Source: an uncultured Clostridium sp.
GTDB taxonomy: Bacteria; Bacillota; Clostridia; TANB77; CAG-508
Reading direction: 5' to 3'
Assembly (NCBI GenBank): GCA_948469655.1
Contig: CAOKMF010000005.1
Coordinates: 1 to 64,000, forward strand
DNA: 64,000 bases
Both the position numbers and the translations under genes were made by a program. The stretch's first letter is position 1; each line of letters starts with the position of its first letter. This document shows, one piece after another, positions 1 to 10,426 of this stretch. The notes beneath the pieces are model-generated. The model was given only the letters and a program-made list of their open reading frames with translations, ran no database searches and was not told the origin of the DNA.

Positions 1-58
1 ATGTCTTATGTGCGCCGCCAGCGTTTATCCTGAGCCAGGATCAAACTCTCATATTCAA
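1..58 (-). rRNA. 16S ribosomal RNA, 5' end (partial)
   Basis: The reverse strand reads the universal 16S start (AGAGTTTGATCCTGGCTCAG at 30-49) followed by the conserved helix AACGCTGGCGGC. Only the first ~55 bases are inside the window and the gene runs off the left edge. The exact 5' end is approximate, placed a few bases before AGAGTTTG. The RNA contains CGG triplets, which are irrelevant here because it is not translated. The operon points away from all protein genes in the window. Confidence 0.95.
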
Positions 59-365
59 AACGAACGATAAACGGCGTTCTGCTGTGTCAGATTTCTCAAA
101 AACTTCCTCAACATACACGAGTATAGTTTCGTCTGTTTTTGTTCATCTTCCTTGCATAACTTGTTTCTCCTTCGTTTTTAGTTTTGCATGTTTTTACAAC
201 ATACTATCTCTTGAGTTTTCTAACTCATTCTTTTTTATCATCATTATTTTTTACTTCATGCATATTTTCATATACATTTCCGCTTGGTTTCTTAAAGGAT
301 TTTTTGTTTACTTTTCAATGTACTTTGTTGCTCCTTGATTAACTTTTATCTCACAGAGCTTTATT

Positions 366-394
366 ATTATACAATGGCAAAAAATAAAAGTCAA
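366..394 (-). promoter_or_regulatory. rRNA operon promoter and 300-nt leader
   Basis: On the reverse strand a TTGACT -35 box (389-394) and a perfect TATAAT -10 box (366-371) are separated by exactly 17 bases, pointing toward the 16S start. The ~300 bases between this promoter and the 16S gene (59-365) are T-rich leader with no credible gene. Between the promoter and the ROK gene (395-470) I see only AT-rich spacer. Confidence 0.85.
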
Positions 395-470
395 TACTTT
401 TTTGAAAAAATTTTAAATTTTTTGTATAGTTTTTTACCATTATGTATTTACATGTCCTAATATTTATATT

Positions 471-1372
471 TTAGACAATTGTAGATCCTATTATTCCTGC
501 ATCATTTCCAAGACTTGCTGCTACAATTTCTGGTAAATTTCCATTATATACTCTTATTATTTCTTCTACTTTACTTTTTACTCTATCTAATAATAAATCT
601 TCAAAATATATAAAACTTCCTCCAATAGAAATTATTTCAGGTTCAAATATTCTAATTATATTTGTTAGTCCTATACTTAAATTTTGAATAAATTCATTTA
701 TTATATCTCTTATATCTTCTTCGTCATTTTTTATCATTTCATATAATTCTTTTCCTGAAACATGTTCTAGTTTCTTACTATTTGCCACTTTCTGTTTTAA
801 TGCATTCATAGAAGCATATCTTTCTAGGCATCCATTTTTTCCGCATGTACATTTTATTCCGTCTTTTTCTATTATCATATGTCCGAAATTTAAATCCATC
901 AGCTCTTTTTGGCTTTAAAAGTTTGTCTTCCATAAAAACTGCTCCGTCCGAATTCCTGTACCTAAACAAATAAAAATGCAATCTTCATATTCTTTTAAAC
1001 TTCCATATTCCTTTTCACCAATTGCTGCACATCTAGCATCGTTTCTTAAAATTATATTGTCAAAATTAAAATATTCTTTTAATCTACCTACTATATCAAA
1101 ATCTTTTATACCTAGATTTGAAGCTTTAATAACTATTCCTTTATTATTAGTACCGTGGAAAGCCAATACCTATTAATTCTATATCTTTTATATTTTTATC
1201 GGCTTGTCTTAAAATTTCTTCGATAGCTTCTGTAACTACCCTTATAATTACTTCTTTAATATTTTTTCTATCTTCTTCCAAAAAACTTCTATCTTTTTTA
1301 AAAAGAATTTTTCCGTTCTTCTACAAGTCCACAAGCAATATGGCTTCCACCTATATCTATCCCAATTTTCAT
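471..1372 (-). CDS. ROK-family sugar kinase (glucokinase-like)
   Basis: A 298-residue ROK protein, predicted to phosphorylate glucose or a related sugar in the cytosol. The N-terminal ATP loop is GIDIGGS. Then come the ROK signatures GFPGT, GTGIGGAVF, FGHM with its metal histidine, and the zinc motif CTCGKNGCLE. The frame is restored only by a +1 shift at five in-frame CGG codons (plus-strand triplets 1313, 1153, 948, 944, 883). Two are consecutive, giving the GG of GTGIGG. Out-of-frame CGG in TGC GGA and GAC GGA (841, 859) needs no shift. The start at 1372 is chosen for its AGGAG eight bases upstream. It lies 11 bases after rnhA, probably in one operon. Confidence 0.9.
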
Positions 1373-1383
1373 ATTCATTTCTC

Positions 1384-1816
1384 CTAACTTGGTATTCCAT
1401 TTCTTGCAAGTTCATCACACCTATTATTAAACTCATTATCACTATGTCCTTTTACTTTTATAAATTTCACTTGATGTACATGAATAAGTTTGTCCAATTC
1501 TTCCCAAAGCTCTCTATTTTTTACTTCTTCTTTTTTAGAATTCTTCCACCCGTTTTTCTTCCATCCATTTATCCAATTTTGATTAAATGCATTTACTACA
1601 TATGCACTGTCACTATAAACTTCTACTTCACATGGATATTTTAAAAGTTTTAATCCTTCTAATACTGCTGTTATTTCCATAATATTATTTGTAGTATTCT
1701 TTTCTCCACCAGAAATTTCTTTTTTTACATTTTCACACATAAGTATAGTTCCCCATCCACCGTGGGCCTGGATTACCTGAACATGCGCCATCTGTATATA
1801 TTATAACTTTTTTCAT
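1384..1816 (-). CDS. rnhA: Ribonuclease HI
   Basis: A 143-residue RNase HI that cleaves RNA in RNA-DNA hybrids. The acidic catalytic set is visible: D in [13 protein letters not shown] in NIMEIT, D in YSDSAYV and D in RCDELAR. The hallmark GPGGWG near residue 18 needs a +1 shift at an in-frame CGG (1760-1762). Without it, only a product starting internally would be possible. A later AAC GGG (1550) is out of frame and reads normally. Removing one base gives exactly 144 codons. The gene is followed closely by the ROK kinase on the same strand. Confidence 0.93.
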
Positions 1817-1937
1817 TGTTTTTATATTATCCTTTCATTATTTCGAGTTAATTTTACATAAAAGCATTGAATTTTTTGAACTTATATGATATTATATCAA
1901 TAAACAATTTTATTGTAAAGATTAATGGAGGTTTTTG

Positions 1938-3171
1938 ATGGATAACGTCTTAGCTATAATTCGGTGAATATAATCCATTTCACAATGGACATCTTTACCA
2001 TTTAAATGAAGCTAAAAAAATAACTAACGCAAACTATACAATAGCTTTAATTTCTGGTAACTTTGTCCAAAGAGGAAATGCTTCAATAGTAGATAAATGG
2101 ACCAAAGCTAAAATGGCTTTGCTTAATGGTTTTGACTTAGTTTTAGAACTTCCATGTATATATAGTATATCAAGTGCTGAAAACTTTGCACTTGGTAGTA
2201 TTAAGATACTTAATTCTTTAGGTATAGTAGATACTGTTTCTTTTGGATGTGAGACTGATGATGTTTCTGTTTTAAAAGAGTTTGCAGACATATTATCTGA
2301 CCAGCCTGAAGAATTTAAGTCTCTACTTGCTCATGAATTATCAAAAGGAATTTCTTTCCCAAAAGCTAGAGAAAATGCATTACTAATGTATTTAAATAAT
2401 ATTAGAAAATCAGCAAATGTATTATCTTCTCCAAATAACATTTTGGCTATAGAATATCTAAAAGCACTTAGAATTACAAATTCTGGAATTACACCTTTAG
2501 GAATCAAAAGGGTTGGGCCTGGATATCATAGTAGTGAAATTTCAGGAGAATTTGCAAGTGCTACAGCAATTAGGAAGTATGCTATTGATAGGAATCTTTA
2601 TGCAATAGATAAATCTATGCCAAAAGTTTGCTATGATATTTTGGAAGATGCAGTAAAAAAAGGACATTATGTAAGGGATATTGAATGTTTTGAAAAAGAA
2701 ATAATGTTTATACTTAGAAATATGACTGTTGCTGAGATTGCAAAACTTCCTGATGTAAGCGAAGGTTTAGAAAATGCTATAAAAAATGCTGCAAATTCTT
2801 GCAATAATCTCTCTGAACTTATGAGTTCTATTAAATCAAAAAGATATACTCAAAGTAGAATTCAAAGAATTCTTTTATATGCACTTTTGGGATATACTAA
2901 AGAAGATATGGAAACTTCTAAAAAAATCGACCCATATATTAGAGTTTTAGGATGTAATTCTAAAGGTCAAGAATTGATTTCTGAAATGTGTAATAGAAAC
3001 AAAAAATTACAAGTTGTGACTTCTGTAAAATCATTTACAACAACTTGTAGAAATAAAAAACTTTTAATGATGCTAGAAAAAGATATTGGAGCAACTAATA
3101 TATATACTTTAGGTTATGAATATGATTCTTATGCAAATCTTGATTATACAACGAAAATGATTACATATTAA
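1938..3171 (+). CDS. tmcAL: tRNA(Met) cytidine acetate ligase (TmcAL/YlbM-like)
   Basis: A nucleotidyltransferase-fold protein of 410 residues. The family acetylates the wobble cytidine of elongator tRNA-Met using acetate and ATP. The adenylate-binding motif EYNPFHNGHLYHL is at residues 10-22, and the GNFVQRG motif follows. A GGAGG lies seven bases before the ATG. Codon 9 is CGG (1962-1964), and the protein continues only if translation moves one base forward there, giving IIGEYNPF. Read straight, it stops at the next codon. A hairpin terminator follows directly. The gene is divergent from rnhA. Confidence 0.92.
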
Positions 3172-3200
3172 AAAAATTCCGGTTTATCCGGAATTTTTTT
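3171..3200 (+). terminator. Rho-independent terminator after tmcAL
   Basis: The inverted repeat AATTCCGG/CCGGAATT with a four-base loop (TTTA) is flanked by A and T runs, so it can work in both directions for the convergent tmcAL and DUF1292 genes. Confidence 0.85.
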
Positions 3201-3206
3201 AATATG

Positions 3207-3497
3207 TTAGTTTTCGTCTATGAAATCAAATTCGTCTTTAAATTTTTCTTTAAACATCTCAAATACTTTATTTAATACTTCTTCGTCTTCTACACTTATA
3301 TAAGATTCTTCATCTTCTGAGTCTGTATCTTCTACTTGTAATATAACTACTTCTCCTGGTTCATCTTCGTCTTCATCTGTTGGTAGCAATACTACATATT
3401 CTTCACCATCTAATTCTACTAAATCTAAAAATTCAAAATTAACCTCATTTCCATCTTCATCATTTAATACTATGATGTTATCTAATTCTTCGTCCAT
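3207..3497 (-). CDS. DUF1292 family protein (YrzB-like)
   Basis: A 96-residue, strongly acidic protein starting MDEELDNIIVLNDEDGNE, typical of DUF1292. Biochemical function is not known to me. In Firmicutes it commonly follows ireB and ruvX, which is the order here (ireB, ruvX, DUF1292 on the reverse strand). A GGAG-type site precedes the ATG. There are no in-frame CGG codons. Confidence 0.88.
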   Translation of the reverse strand: MDEELDNIIVLNDEDGNEVNFEFLDLVELDGEEYVVLLPTDEDEDEPGEVVILQVEDTDSEDEESYISVEDEEVLNKVFEMFKEKFKDEFDFIDEN

Positions 3498-3554
3498 TAA
3501 TTATTCTCCTTTCAAATATTATATATAATAATTGTATTTCTACAATTTTAATGA

Positions 3555-3972
3555 CTATTTTTGTTTATTTAAGTAAATTTCTAATATGTATACAGCTGAA
3601 ATAGTATCAACTATACCTCTTTTTTCCTTGGGTTTTACATCTAAAAAATTCATTGTTTTATGTGCAGAAACTGTTGTAAGTCTTTCATCTACTGTTTGGA
3701 TATTAATATTATTAAACTTACATTTTAATTTATGTACAAATTTTTTAGTTATATCTACTCTTTCTCCTGCTGTCCCATTCATGTTTATAGGCATACCTAC
3801 AACAAATGTTGATATTTCATATTCTACACATAACTCTTCTATCCTTTTTAAGACAATTTTATCATTACCATTATGATGTATTGTTTCCAAGCCTTGAGCA
3901 GTTATTCCTAAGCTATCAGAAATAGCAAGTCCGAACTCTCATATCACCATAATCGATTCCTAGAGTTCTCAT
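3555..3972 (-). CDS. ruvX: Putative Holliday junction resolvase / pre-16S rRNA nuclease
   Basis: A YqgF/RuvX-family RNase H-fold protein of 138 residues, acting in pre-16S rRNA 5' processing and/or junction cleavage. The N-terminal GIDYG loop and the later VDERLTT motif are visible. The conserved RVGLAISD segment contains an in-frame CGG (3931-3933) that must be read with a +1 shift to give its glycine. Read straight, the frame is lost after residue 13. The start is one base after the ireB stop, indicating translational coupling. Confidence 0.92.
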
Positions 3973-3973
3973 A

Positions 3974-4228
3974 TTATTCATCAATTCCTATATAGAACCT
4001 AACCATCTTCTCTAGAAGTTCATCTCTTTCTACTTTTCTTATAATGTTTCTAGCATCATTATGGCTTGTAATATATGTTGGGTCTCCAGACAATATATAA
4101 CCAACTATTTGATTTATTGGATTATATCCTTTTTCATCAAGTGCTTTGTATACCTCTGTCAATACTTCTTTATACTTAATGCTATTTTCGTTTTCTACTT
4201 TAAAATTCATTGTTTTATCAAAATCCAT
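3974..4228 (-). CDS. IreB family regulatory phosphoprotein (UPF0297)
   Basis: An 84-residue protein beginning [11 protein letters not shown], with the family core [17 protein letters not shown] and TSHNDAR. In enterococci IreB is a substrate of the PASTA kinase IreK. A PASTA kinase is present at 54093-56060, so a functional link is plausible though only inferred. GGAGG sits seven bases before the ATG. It is one base upstream of ruvX and has no in-frame CGG. Confidence 0.92.
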   Translation of the reverse strand: MDFDKTMNFKVENENSIKYKEVLTEVYKALDEKGYNPINQIVGYILSGDPTYITSHNDARNIIRKVERDELLEKMVRFYIGIDE

Positions 4229-4246
4229 TTCTTACCTCCTAAATTT

Positions 4247-5365
4247 TTATATATTATTTATATCATGTTCATTCTTGTCTGCTGAGTCAAGATATTCTTC
4301 CAGTTTTTTCATTACTTTTTCAAGCGCTGTTCCTTTATAGTAACTTGTAAGTACAAAATTTAATTTTGGATTTGTTATTACTACTTTTTTCTTTTTCTTT
4401 CCTTCTTCCTTTTCATTTGCCTCTGCCGCAATTACATCTTCTACTTCAAGTCTTTCTGTTTCATTCTTTAAATCATTTAAAAATTCGGTAACTCCTTCAA
4501 CTTCAACACCTGAAAATGCAATTACAAATTTAGGTCCCATATATCTAACAAATATATACTCATCAGATAATTTTTCTTTTATATAATCACATACATCTAT
4601 TATCATTTGGTTTCCAGTATCTCTATTTACTTTATTATTAGTTTCTTCCAAATTTGTAATTTTAAACATACAGATAGTAGATGTAGTATAATTATCTATT
4701 ATTTTTCTTCCTTCTTCATACAAATATTCTGAAGTTTTTAAATCTGAATATAAATCTTTTCTTGTTAAGCTTTCTATAATGTTTTGATATGATACAATTT
4801 TAAATATTGAAATAATATTTTCTTTTACTACCTCTAAAATTGTTGTATCAATATGGTCAAATGCATGCATTCTACCACTTTCTATTATCCAATACCCAAA
4901 ATAAACATTATCTATATAAAGTGGGAAAAACATTGCAGATTTAGCTCTTCCAAATTCCATTTTTTGATATGGTAGTCTTTCTTCATCATTATTTACTGTT
5001 ACATATTTAGGTTTTGTAGTTGTTATACTATCTTTAAATATATCTTCATTTTGAAGATTTCTTAGAGTGTCCCAATGTTTTTCGTCAACATTTGAAGCTT
5101 TAACCACATATTCTGCTCCGTCAAATACTACTATTGTAGAATATTTTATTGCATATTCTTCTATTAATATTTCATTGATTTTTACAATTTTATCGTCTAC
5201 TGATGTATCATCTCCAATAGTAGTCATGAAGTCTTGCAATACATTTAAGCTTGTTACTTTCTGGTTTATATCTTTAAAGTTCTTTATTTTTCTACTTATA
5301 GCAATATTGTATATTATTAGGGCTATTACTATAACTGCTAGTATCGCCATTAAAGCTAACTCCAT
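4247..5365 (-). CDS. Membrane-anchored GAF / degenerate GGDEF-like protein
   Basis: 372 residues. One transmembrane helix (about residues 4-20) is followed by a GAF-like sensor region (about 35-190) and a GGDEF-fold region (about 215-340) whose active loop reads MGPKF instead of GGDEF. It is therefore unlikely to make cyclic di-GMP and may bind a nucleotide or act as a scaffold. The C-terminus has a lysine-rich insert (EEGKKKKK). It lies just downstream of the MinD-like fusion on the same strand and may share its transcript. Domain calls rest on sequence pattern only. Confidence 0.6.
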   Translation of the reverse strand: MELALMAILAVIVIALIIYNIAISRKIKNFKDINQKVTSLNVLQDFMTTIGDDTSVDDKIVKINEILIEEYAIKYSTIVVFDGAEYVVKASNVDEKHWDTLRNLQNEDIFKDSITTTKPKYVTVNNDEERLPYQKMEFGRAKSAMFFPLYIDNVYFGYWIIESGRMHAFDHIDTTILEVVKENIISIFKIVSYQNIIESLTRKDLYSDLKTSEYLYEEGRKIIDNYTTSTICMFKITNLEETNNKVNRDTGNQMIIDVCDYIKEKLSDEYIFVRYMGPKFVIAFSGVEVEGVTEFLNDLKNETERLEVEDVIAAEANEKEEGKKKKKVVITNPKLNFVLTSYYKGTALEKVMKKLEEYLDSADKNEHDINNI

Positions 5366-5418
5366 CTTTTTCTCCTTCCTTAAGTTTAATATATGATTAA
5401 TCTTCTTTTTTACTTATA

Positions 5419-7543
5419 TTAGTATGGTTTGTTTGATATATCGTTATTACTTCCCCAAAATTTATTTCTTTTTGAATAGTCTGGCTTAAATTTATTTGTA
5501 ACTAATGGATATACATGGTCTCCAAGTTTTTTAAGTTCTCCTAAAAAGCCTTTTGAATATCCACTTGTAGATACAAAGCAATCTACCATTCCTGATAAAT
5601 ATTTTGACATTGCATCTTCGTCAAATGGAATTGTAACCGCTTGTATTTTATCTTTATCAAATAATTCTCTCATATATGACATTTCTGGGTTGTTGTAGCA
5701 TGACATTCCACCAATTATAGCCTTTGTACTTAACCCTCTAACTGGCATAGATTTATTAATTACTGCTTTAAGTTTTGATGGTATAAGTTTATTATTTGAT
5801 TGTAAATCTCTTAAAAATGCTGTTAATGGTTGAATAGTTAAAATATCCATACTCTGTACTAAATATATTTCCTGTGCAAGCTCAAAATATCTATTATTTG
5901 TTTTGAAATCACAGTCAAGAAGTACTAATGAATATTGTTTTACAAGGTTTGCTATTACACTATCTACATCATTTACTTCTATTTTTTGATTTGGTATTGA
6001 TGTAAATACCGTTAAATTTTTGCTTACTTCTATTCCTTCAACTATCCCATTTTCTATTTTTTCTAAGCAATTTGAAGCTATTCTTCTTAAAGATTCTTCG
6101 TTTTTTGTATATATGTAATATGAATTTCTATTCTCTGTAAGGTCAACTATGGCTGTTTTTATTCCTGTTTTTGATAGCATATCTGCTAAATTATTTATCA
6201 AGAACGATGTTCCAGCTTTTGATGTTCCTACAAAAGATACTATTTTTTTGTCTTTTGTAAGTAAAGTTGTAATATCTACACTTTCTCTTTTTTCTGATAC
6301 ATTTTCTATATAATTATTTTCCGAATTGTTTTCTTCAGTAGTATCTCCAAGTCCAAATAAGTTTACTGGTTCTTCTTTTTCAAATCCTGGTAAAACATCT
6401 TCTTCTCCGAGAATCAAACCCAGGAAGTATGCTTTCTTGATTTTCTAATGGTTTATCTTCAGGCTCGATAACTTTTTTAGGTCTTCCTCTTTTTTTAGGC
6501 ACTTTAACTTCTGGCTCTGTTCCAGGTGGGGTAACTTTTCTAGGCCTTCCTCTTTTTTTCTTTACAGGTTCTTCTTGAGCAATTTCTTCAGTTCCTACAT
6601 TATCCTTATTTTCTACATCTGATGGTTTGTCGTCTTCAAACATATCATCAATAGTCATGTTTTTAGGCATAGCATCTTCTTCTTTTTTGTTATTAAGCTT
6701 TTTAACTGAATTTGTATCTACTGCAGAAGGTATTACTACTGGCTTAGCAGGTTTTCCCTTTGTATTATTTGTTTCTATAAATCCGATTTTTAAGTCTTCT
6801 ACTTTTTCTTCTTTTGGCTTGTCCTTACCGCCTTTATATGTACCTTCTCCAAATGTCATTATAGATTGATATTTAGGAGATTCTGTCTCTAAAACCGCTC
6901 TTACACCAATTGGTAAGAATTTAGTAATTATTCTTAATTGCGCATCTGTATATTGAGCTGCAATATTATTAAAACTTTCTACGTATCTATCTGTATTTTT
7001 ACCAAGTTTTTTATAGTGTGTTATTATGTTTTGTATTTCAGTTTCATCAACGCTATCCTCTGATTCTGCTTGATAATTAACTTCTTCAGTTTCTATTTTG
7101 TAATAAGTTTTTGCTTCTTTTTTTGTACGAGGTTTGTTAAGTAATTTACAAACCCCAGGCATACTTCTATCTGGTCCAAGTAACGCATCATATATACCAA
7201 TTGAAAATAATTTAGATAGTAAAACATCAGATTTTGAACGTCTATCTGTTGCAATAAATATAATTGGTATATCTGTTCCACCATCGCTTATTGCTTCATC
7301 ACTAATTTTATCTAATTGTTCAAATAAGAATTTATCTATTATATCAAAATTATTATTTGTATAAGGTTCCAAATCTTCGCTTATGACGATTCTATCATAT
7401 GTTTGGTCTCTTTGTAATTCTTTAATTATTGCATTAAAATAATAAACATTTTTACCTGAAATTATCTCTCTATATTCTTTTTGATATAGTTTTATAATAG
7501 AATCAGATACTTCTTCATTATTAACAGCAAATAAAACTTTCAT
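5419..7543 (-). CDS. Receiver-like / AT-hook / MinD-CpaE-like ATPase fusion
   Basis: A single 707-residue protein once the in-frame CGG at 6407-6409 is read with +1 (LPGFDSGEEDVLPGF). Residues ~1-150 look like a degenerate response-regulator receiver. Residues ~160-240 are helical. A linker then holds two AT-hook-like motifs (KRGRPRK and KRGRPKK). The C-terminal ~310 residues are a MinD/CpaE-type P-loop domain (SFVGTSKAGTSF, then LLDCDF). The P-loop departs from the classical KGGxGKT. CpaE/TadZ proteins localise pilus assembly, and a prepilin peptidase exists at 18414-19151, but no pilus operon is seen here. The neighbouring small membrane protein starts four bases upstream. Confidence 0.65.
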
Positions 7544-7546
7544 TTG

Positions 7547-7955
7547 TTAACTCCTTCCAAAACCTTTTATTACAATTACAAATACAAGTGGCAAAACTTG
7601 CGCAATAACAAATAATGTAATAAAAGTTATCATAGTATAAAACCCTTTATATCTTACATCTAGTTTTCTAATACCTACTACATATTGGTATACAGCACTT
7701 ATTACAATTCCTAAAAAGCAAAGTGGAATACTAAATATTCTAATTTTATTTAGCACAAATGCTGTGAAGCCATAAGATTCTGATCCATACTTTTCTACAT
7801 AATCTGAAAGCTCTTTCTCTTGAGTTTCAGACATTTTAATTAACTGTGTTGTTGTGCTTGAATTTAAAATCTCCTCTGCACCGATAAACATGGCTTGCGC
7901 TGAATAATGTTATAAGTACTAATAATATTGATATTAAAATTGCTATCTTCTTCAT
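7547..7955 (-). CDS. Exported membrane protein with signal peptide
   Basis: 135 residues. An N-terminal lysine pair and hydrophobic stretch form a signal peptide ending SHVYG-AEE, followed by a short polar region and two transmembrane helices. The glycine just before the likely cleavage site comes from an in-frame CGG (7881-7883) read with +1. Without the shift the signal peptide is separated from the rest. I do not recognise the family. Size and topology resemble small pilin-like subunits. It is transcribed just ahead of the MinD-like fusion. Confidence 0.65.
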
Positions 7956-8066
7956 TACTTAGATTAATTCCTCTCTATATACTATAATTATGTATAATTT
8001 AATTTTTTACATATAATATCATACAATACAATCAAAAAAATATCAAGCAATTTTGGTAAAAATTAA

Positions 8067-10123
8067 TTAAATTTCAATATTCCCATTAAATTTTTTATCA
8101 ATTGCATTTTTTAAAAGTAAATTTTCTGTTTTTTCTAAATTAGGGTCATCATCTAAAATCTTAATTGCCAAACTTTGAGCTGCCTTTAATAGGCTTGTAT
8201 CTTCAAAAAGATTTGCCACTTTAAATTCTGGTATACCATGTTGCTTGGTTCCAAAAAATTCCCCAGAGCCTCTTAATTCTAAATCTTTTTCAGATATTAC
8301 AAATCCATCATTTGTCTCTTGCATTACTTTCATTCTTTCTCTTATTTTGTCTGATCTTCCTTGATATTTTAATATACAATATGATTTATATTCTCCTCTT
8401 CCAACTCTTCCTCTTAATTGGTGCAGAGCAGCTAGTCCAAACCTTTCTGCATTTTGTATTACCATTACACTTGCATTTGGGACATTTACTCCAACTTCTA
8501 TAACTGTTGTTGAAATTAAAATATCAATATTTCCGCATTTTGAAATTTTCCATTATTTTGTCTTTTTCTTTTTGCTTTAGCTTTCCATGAATATACTCTA
8601 CACGATACTCACTAAAGACTCCAGTTCTATATTTTTCAAATAACTCTAAAACTGATTTTGCGTCTATTTCTTCGCTTTCTTCTACAAGTGGGCATACGAT
8701 ATATGCTTGTCTTCCTTCGTCTATTTGCTTTTTTATAAAATTATTTACTCTATCTTCCATAGAAGGTCCGTACCGCAAATGTGTCTATTTTTTGTCTGTT
8801 TGGTGGAAGTTCGTCAATTACTGATATATCTAAGTCACCATATAAAATTAGTGCCAAAGTCCTTGGTATAGGAGTCGCAGTCATAACTAGCTTGTCTACA
8901 TTTTTCCCCTTTTCGCTTATAATTTTTCTTTGATTTACCCCAAATCTGTGCTGTTCGTCTGTTATTACAAGTCCTAAATTTTTAAATTCTATATTATCTT
9001 GCAAGATTGAGTGTGTACCAATTACTACGTCTATTTTTCCGAAGTTTTATATCCTCTATTATTTCTCTTTTTCTCTTTGCGGAAATATTGCTAATTAAAA
9101 GTTCACATCTTATACCAAACTGACTTAGAATTCCCGAAAAGCTTTCTAAATGCTGAGTCGCAAGTATTGATGTCGGTGCCATAATTGCCATTTGATATCC
9201 TGATTTTACAGCTTTATATGCTGAAATTATTGCAACAACAGTCTTTCCGAGATCCTACATCTCCTTGAAGTAATCTATTCATTACTCTATCCGATTCCAT
9301 ATCTCTATCTATTTCTTCAATAGCTCGTAGCTGTGCTCCTGTTAATTTAAACGGAAGTTTATTTATAACATCGGACATTTTTACAGATTTTGAAAATTCT
9401 ATTCCAGTTTCTTTTTCCATACATTTATTTTTTAAATTTAAAAGTAAAATTTGCATTGTAAGTAGTTCTTCAAATGCAAGTCTTGTTCTTGCTTTTTCAA
9501 ATTCTTCAAAGTTTTCTGGAAAATGTATTTTATTGCTCGCAGAATTTATATCTAAAAGTTTATATTCATTTAATATATATTCCGGCATAGTCTCGTCTAG
9601 CTTGTCTTTAACTAAACTTAAGCCATTTTCGATAACTTTTCTTATCTGATTTTGTGATATAGCATATGTTAATGGATAAATAGGTATTATTTTTCCTGTG
9701 TTGTTTTTTAGCCCTTCTTTGTCAAATACGGGAGATATCATTTGAGCATGTCCGAGCTTTTTTAGTAACCTTCCCAAAAAAGCTATACTCATTTCCTACT
9801 TTAAAATTGGCTTTTAGATATGGCTGATTGTACCAAGTAATTTCACATACATCTGTATCGTCCCTTACTATAATTTTGCAGATTGTCATTTTTTTATTTC
9901 TTGCACGAATCACCTGCATTCCAGTTACAACATGTGCTTTAATTAAAGCTTCTTCTCCATCTACTATTTCACATATTTTTTTTGCCTTGCTTCTGTCTTC
10001 ATAGCCTCTTGGATAATATGTAATTAAATCTTCTAAATTATATATACCAAGTCTGTTTAGAGTTTTTGCTCTAGCTTCTCCAACTCCTTTAACAAACTGT
10101 ATTTCCCTGTTTTCAAATGCCAT
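8067..10123 (-). CDS. recG: ATP-dependent DNA helicase RecG
   Basis: A 683-residue RecG, which remodels stalled forks and Holliday junctions. It has an N-terminal wedge domain ([17 protein letters not shown]), Walker [17 protein letters not shown] (DExH box) and [14 protein letters not shown] (motif V/VI region). Straight translation yields six separate fragments. Five in-frame CGG codons (9752, 9247, 9039, 8768, 8533) read with +1 join them exactly and supply glycines at GHAQM, the Walker A glycine, LGKIDVV, AVGPS and KMGNID. An out-of-frame CGG in GCG GTA (8773) is read normally. The start at 10123 has AAGGA upstream. Confidence 0.94.
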
Positions 10124-10198
10124 ATTTTTATTCCTTTTAATTAAAACATTTTTTTGTATTATATAATAAATTTTTGATTTATTCAATGAATTTATGTA

Positions 10199-10242
10199 TA
10201 AAAAATAGAAGTTAGAAATTTTTTTCTTTTTCTCTAACTTCT
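10199..10242 (-). terminator. Terminator downstream of spoVT
   Basis: A ten-base inverted repeat (AGAAGTTAGA/TCTAACTTCT) is followed on the reverse strand by a T run. It lies beyond the repeat element that follows spoVT. Confidence 0.7.
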
Positions 10243-10255
10243 AGAATTAATCTCA

Positions 10256-10426
10256 AGGGCACACAAGAATTGTTATATTACAAGGCGTTCGGGGCAAATT
10301 TGTCTGAGATTAGGCTCGCGCCTATCGAAGCAAATTCGTCCGTAGAACAACGCCGTGCCTCTGCATACTGACGCTGTAACAGGCATAGCCTTAACAGTCT
10401 CAGCAAGATGACGATTATTGTGCGTC
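10256..10426. repeat. Palindromic intergenic repeat, family R1, copy a
   Basis: About 170 bases, GC-richer than the surroundings, between recG and spoVT. It shares the blocks CAAGGCGTTCG, GTCTGAGATTAGGCT, GCCTATCGAA and GAACAACG with the element at 51473-51598. The outer parts (ACAAGAAT on the left, ATTATTGTGCG on the right) pair imperfectly. There is no coding potential. It may be a MITE-like element or a structured RNA in the spoVT 3' end. Confidence 0.7.

Noticed and set aside
84..338. 84-residue open frame between 16S and its promoter
   Set aside because: It lies in the T-rich rRNA leader on the opposite strand, has no ribosome site and no plausible protein composition.
1962..1970. RF2-type programmed frameshifting with a Shine-Dalgarno-like stimulator and stop codon
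   Set aside because: No shared upstream purine motif or slippery codon is seen, and at many sites CGG is followed by a sense codon in the zero frame, not a stop.
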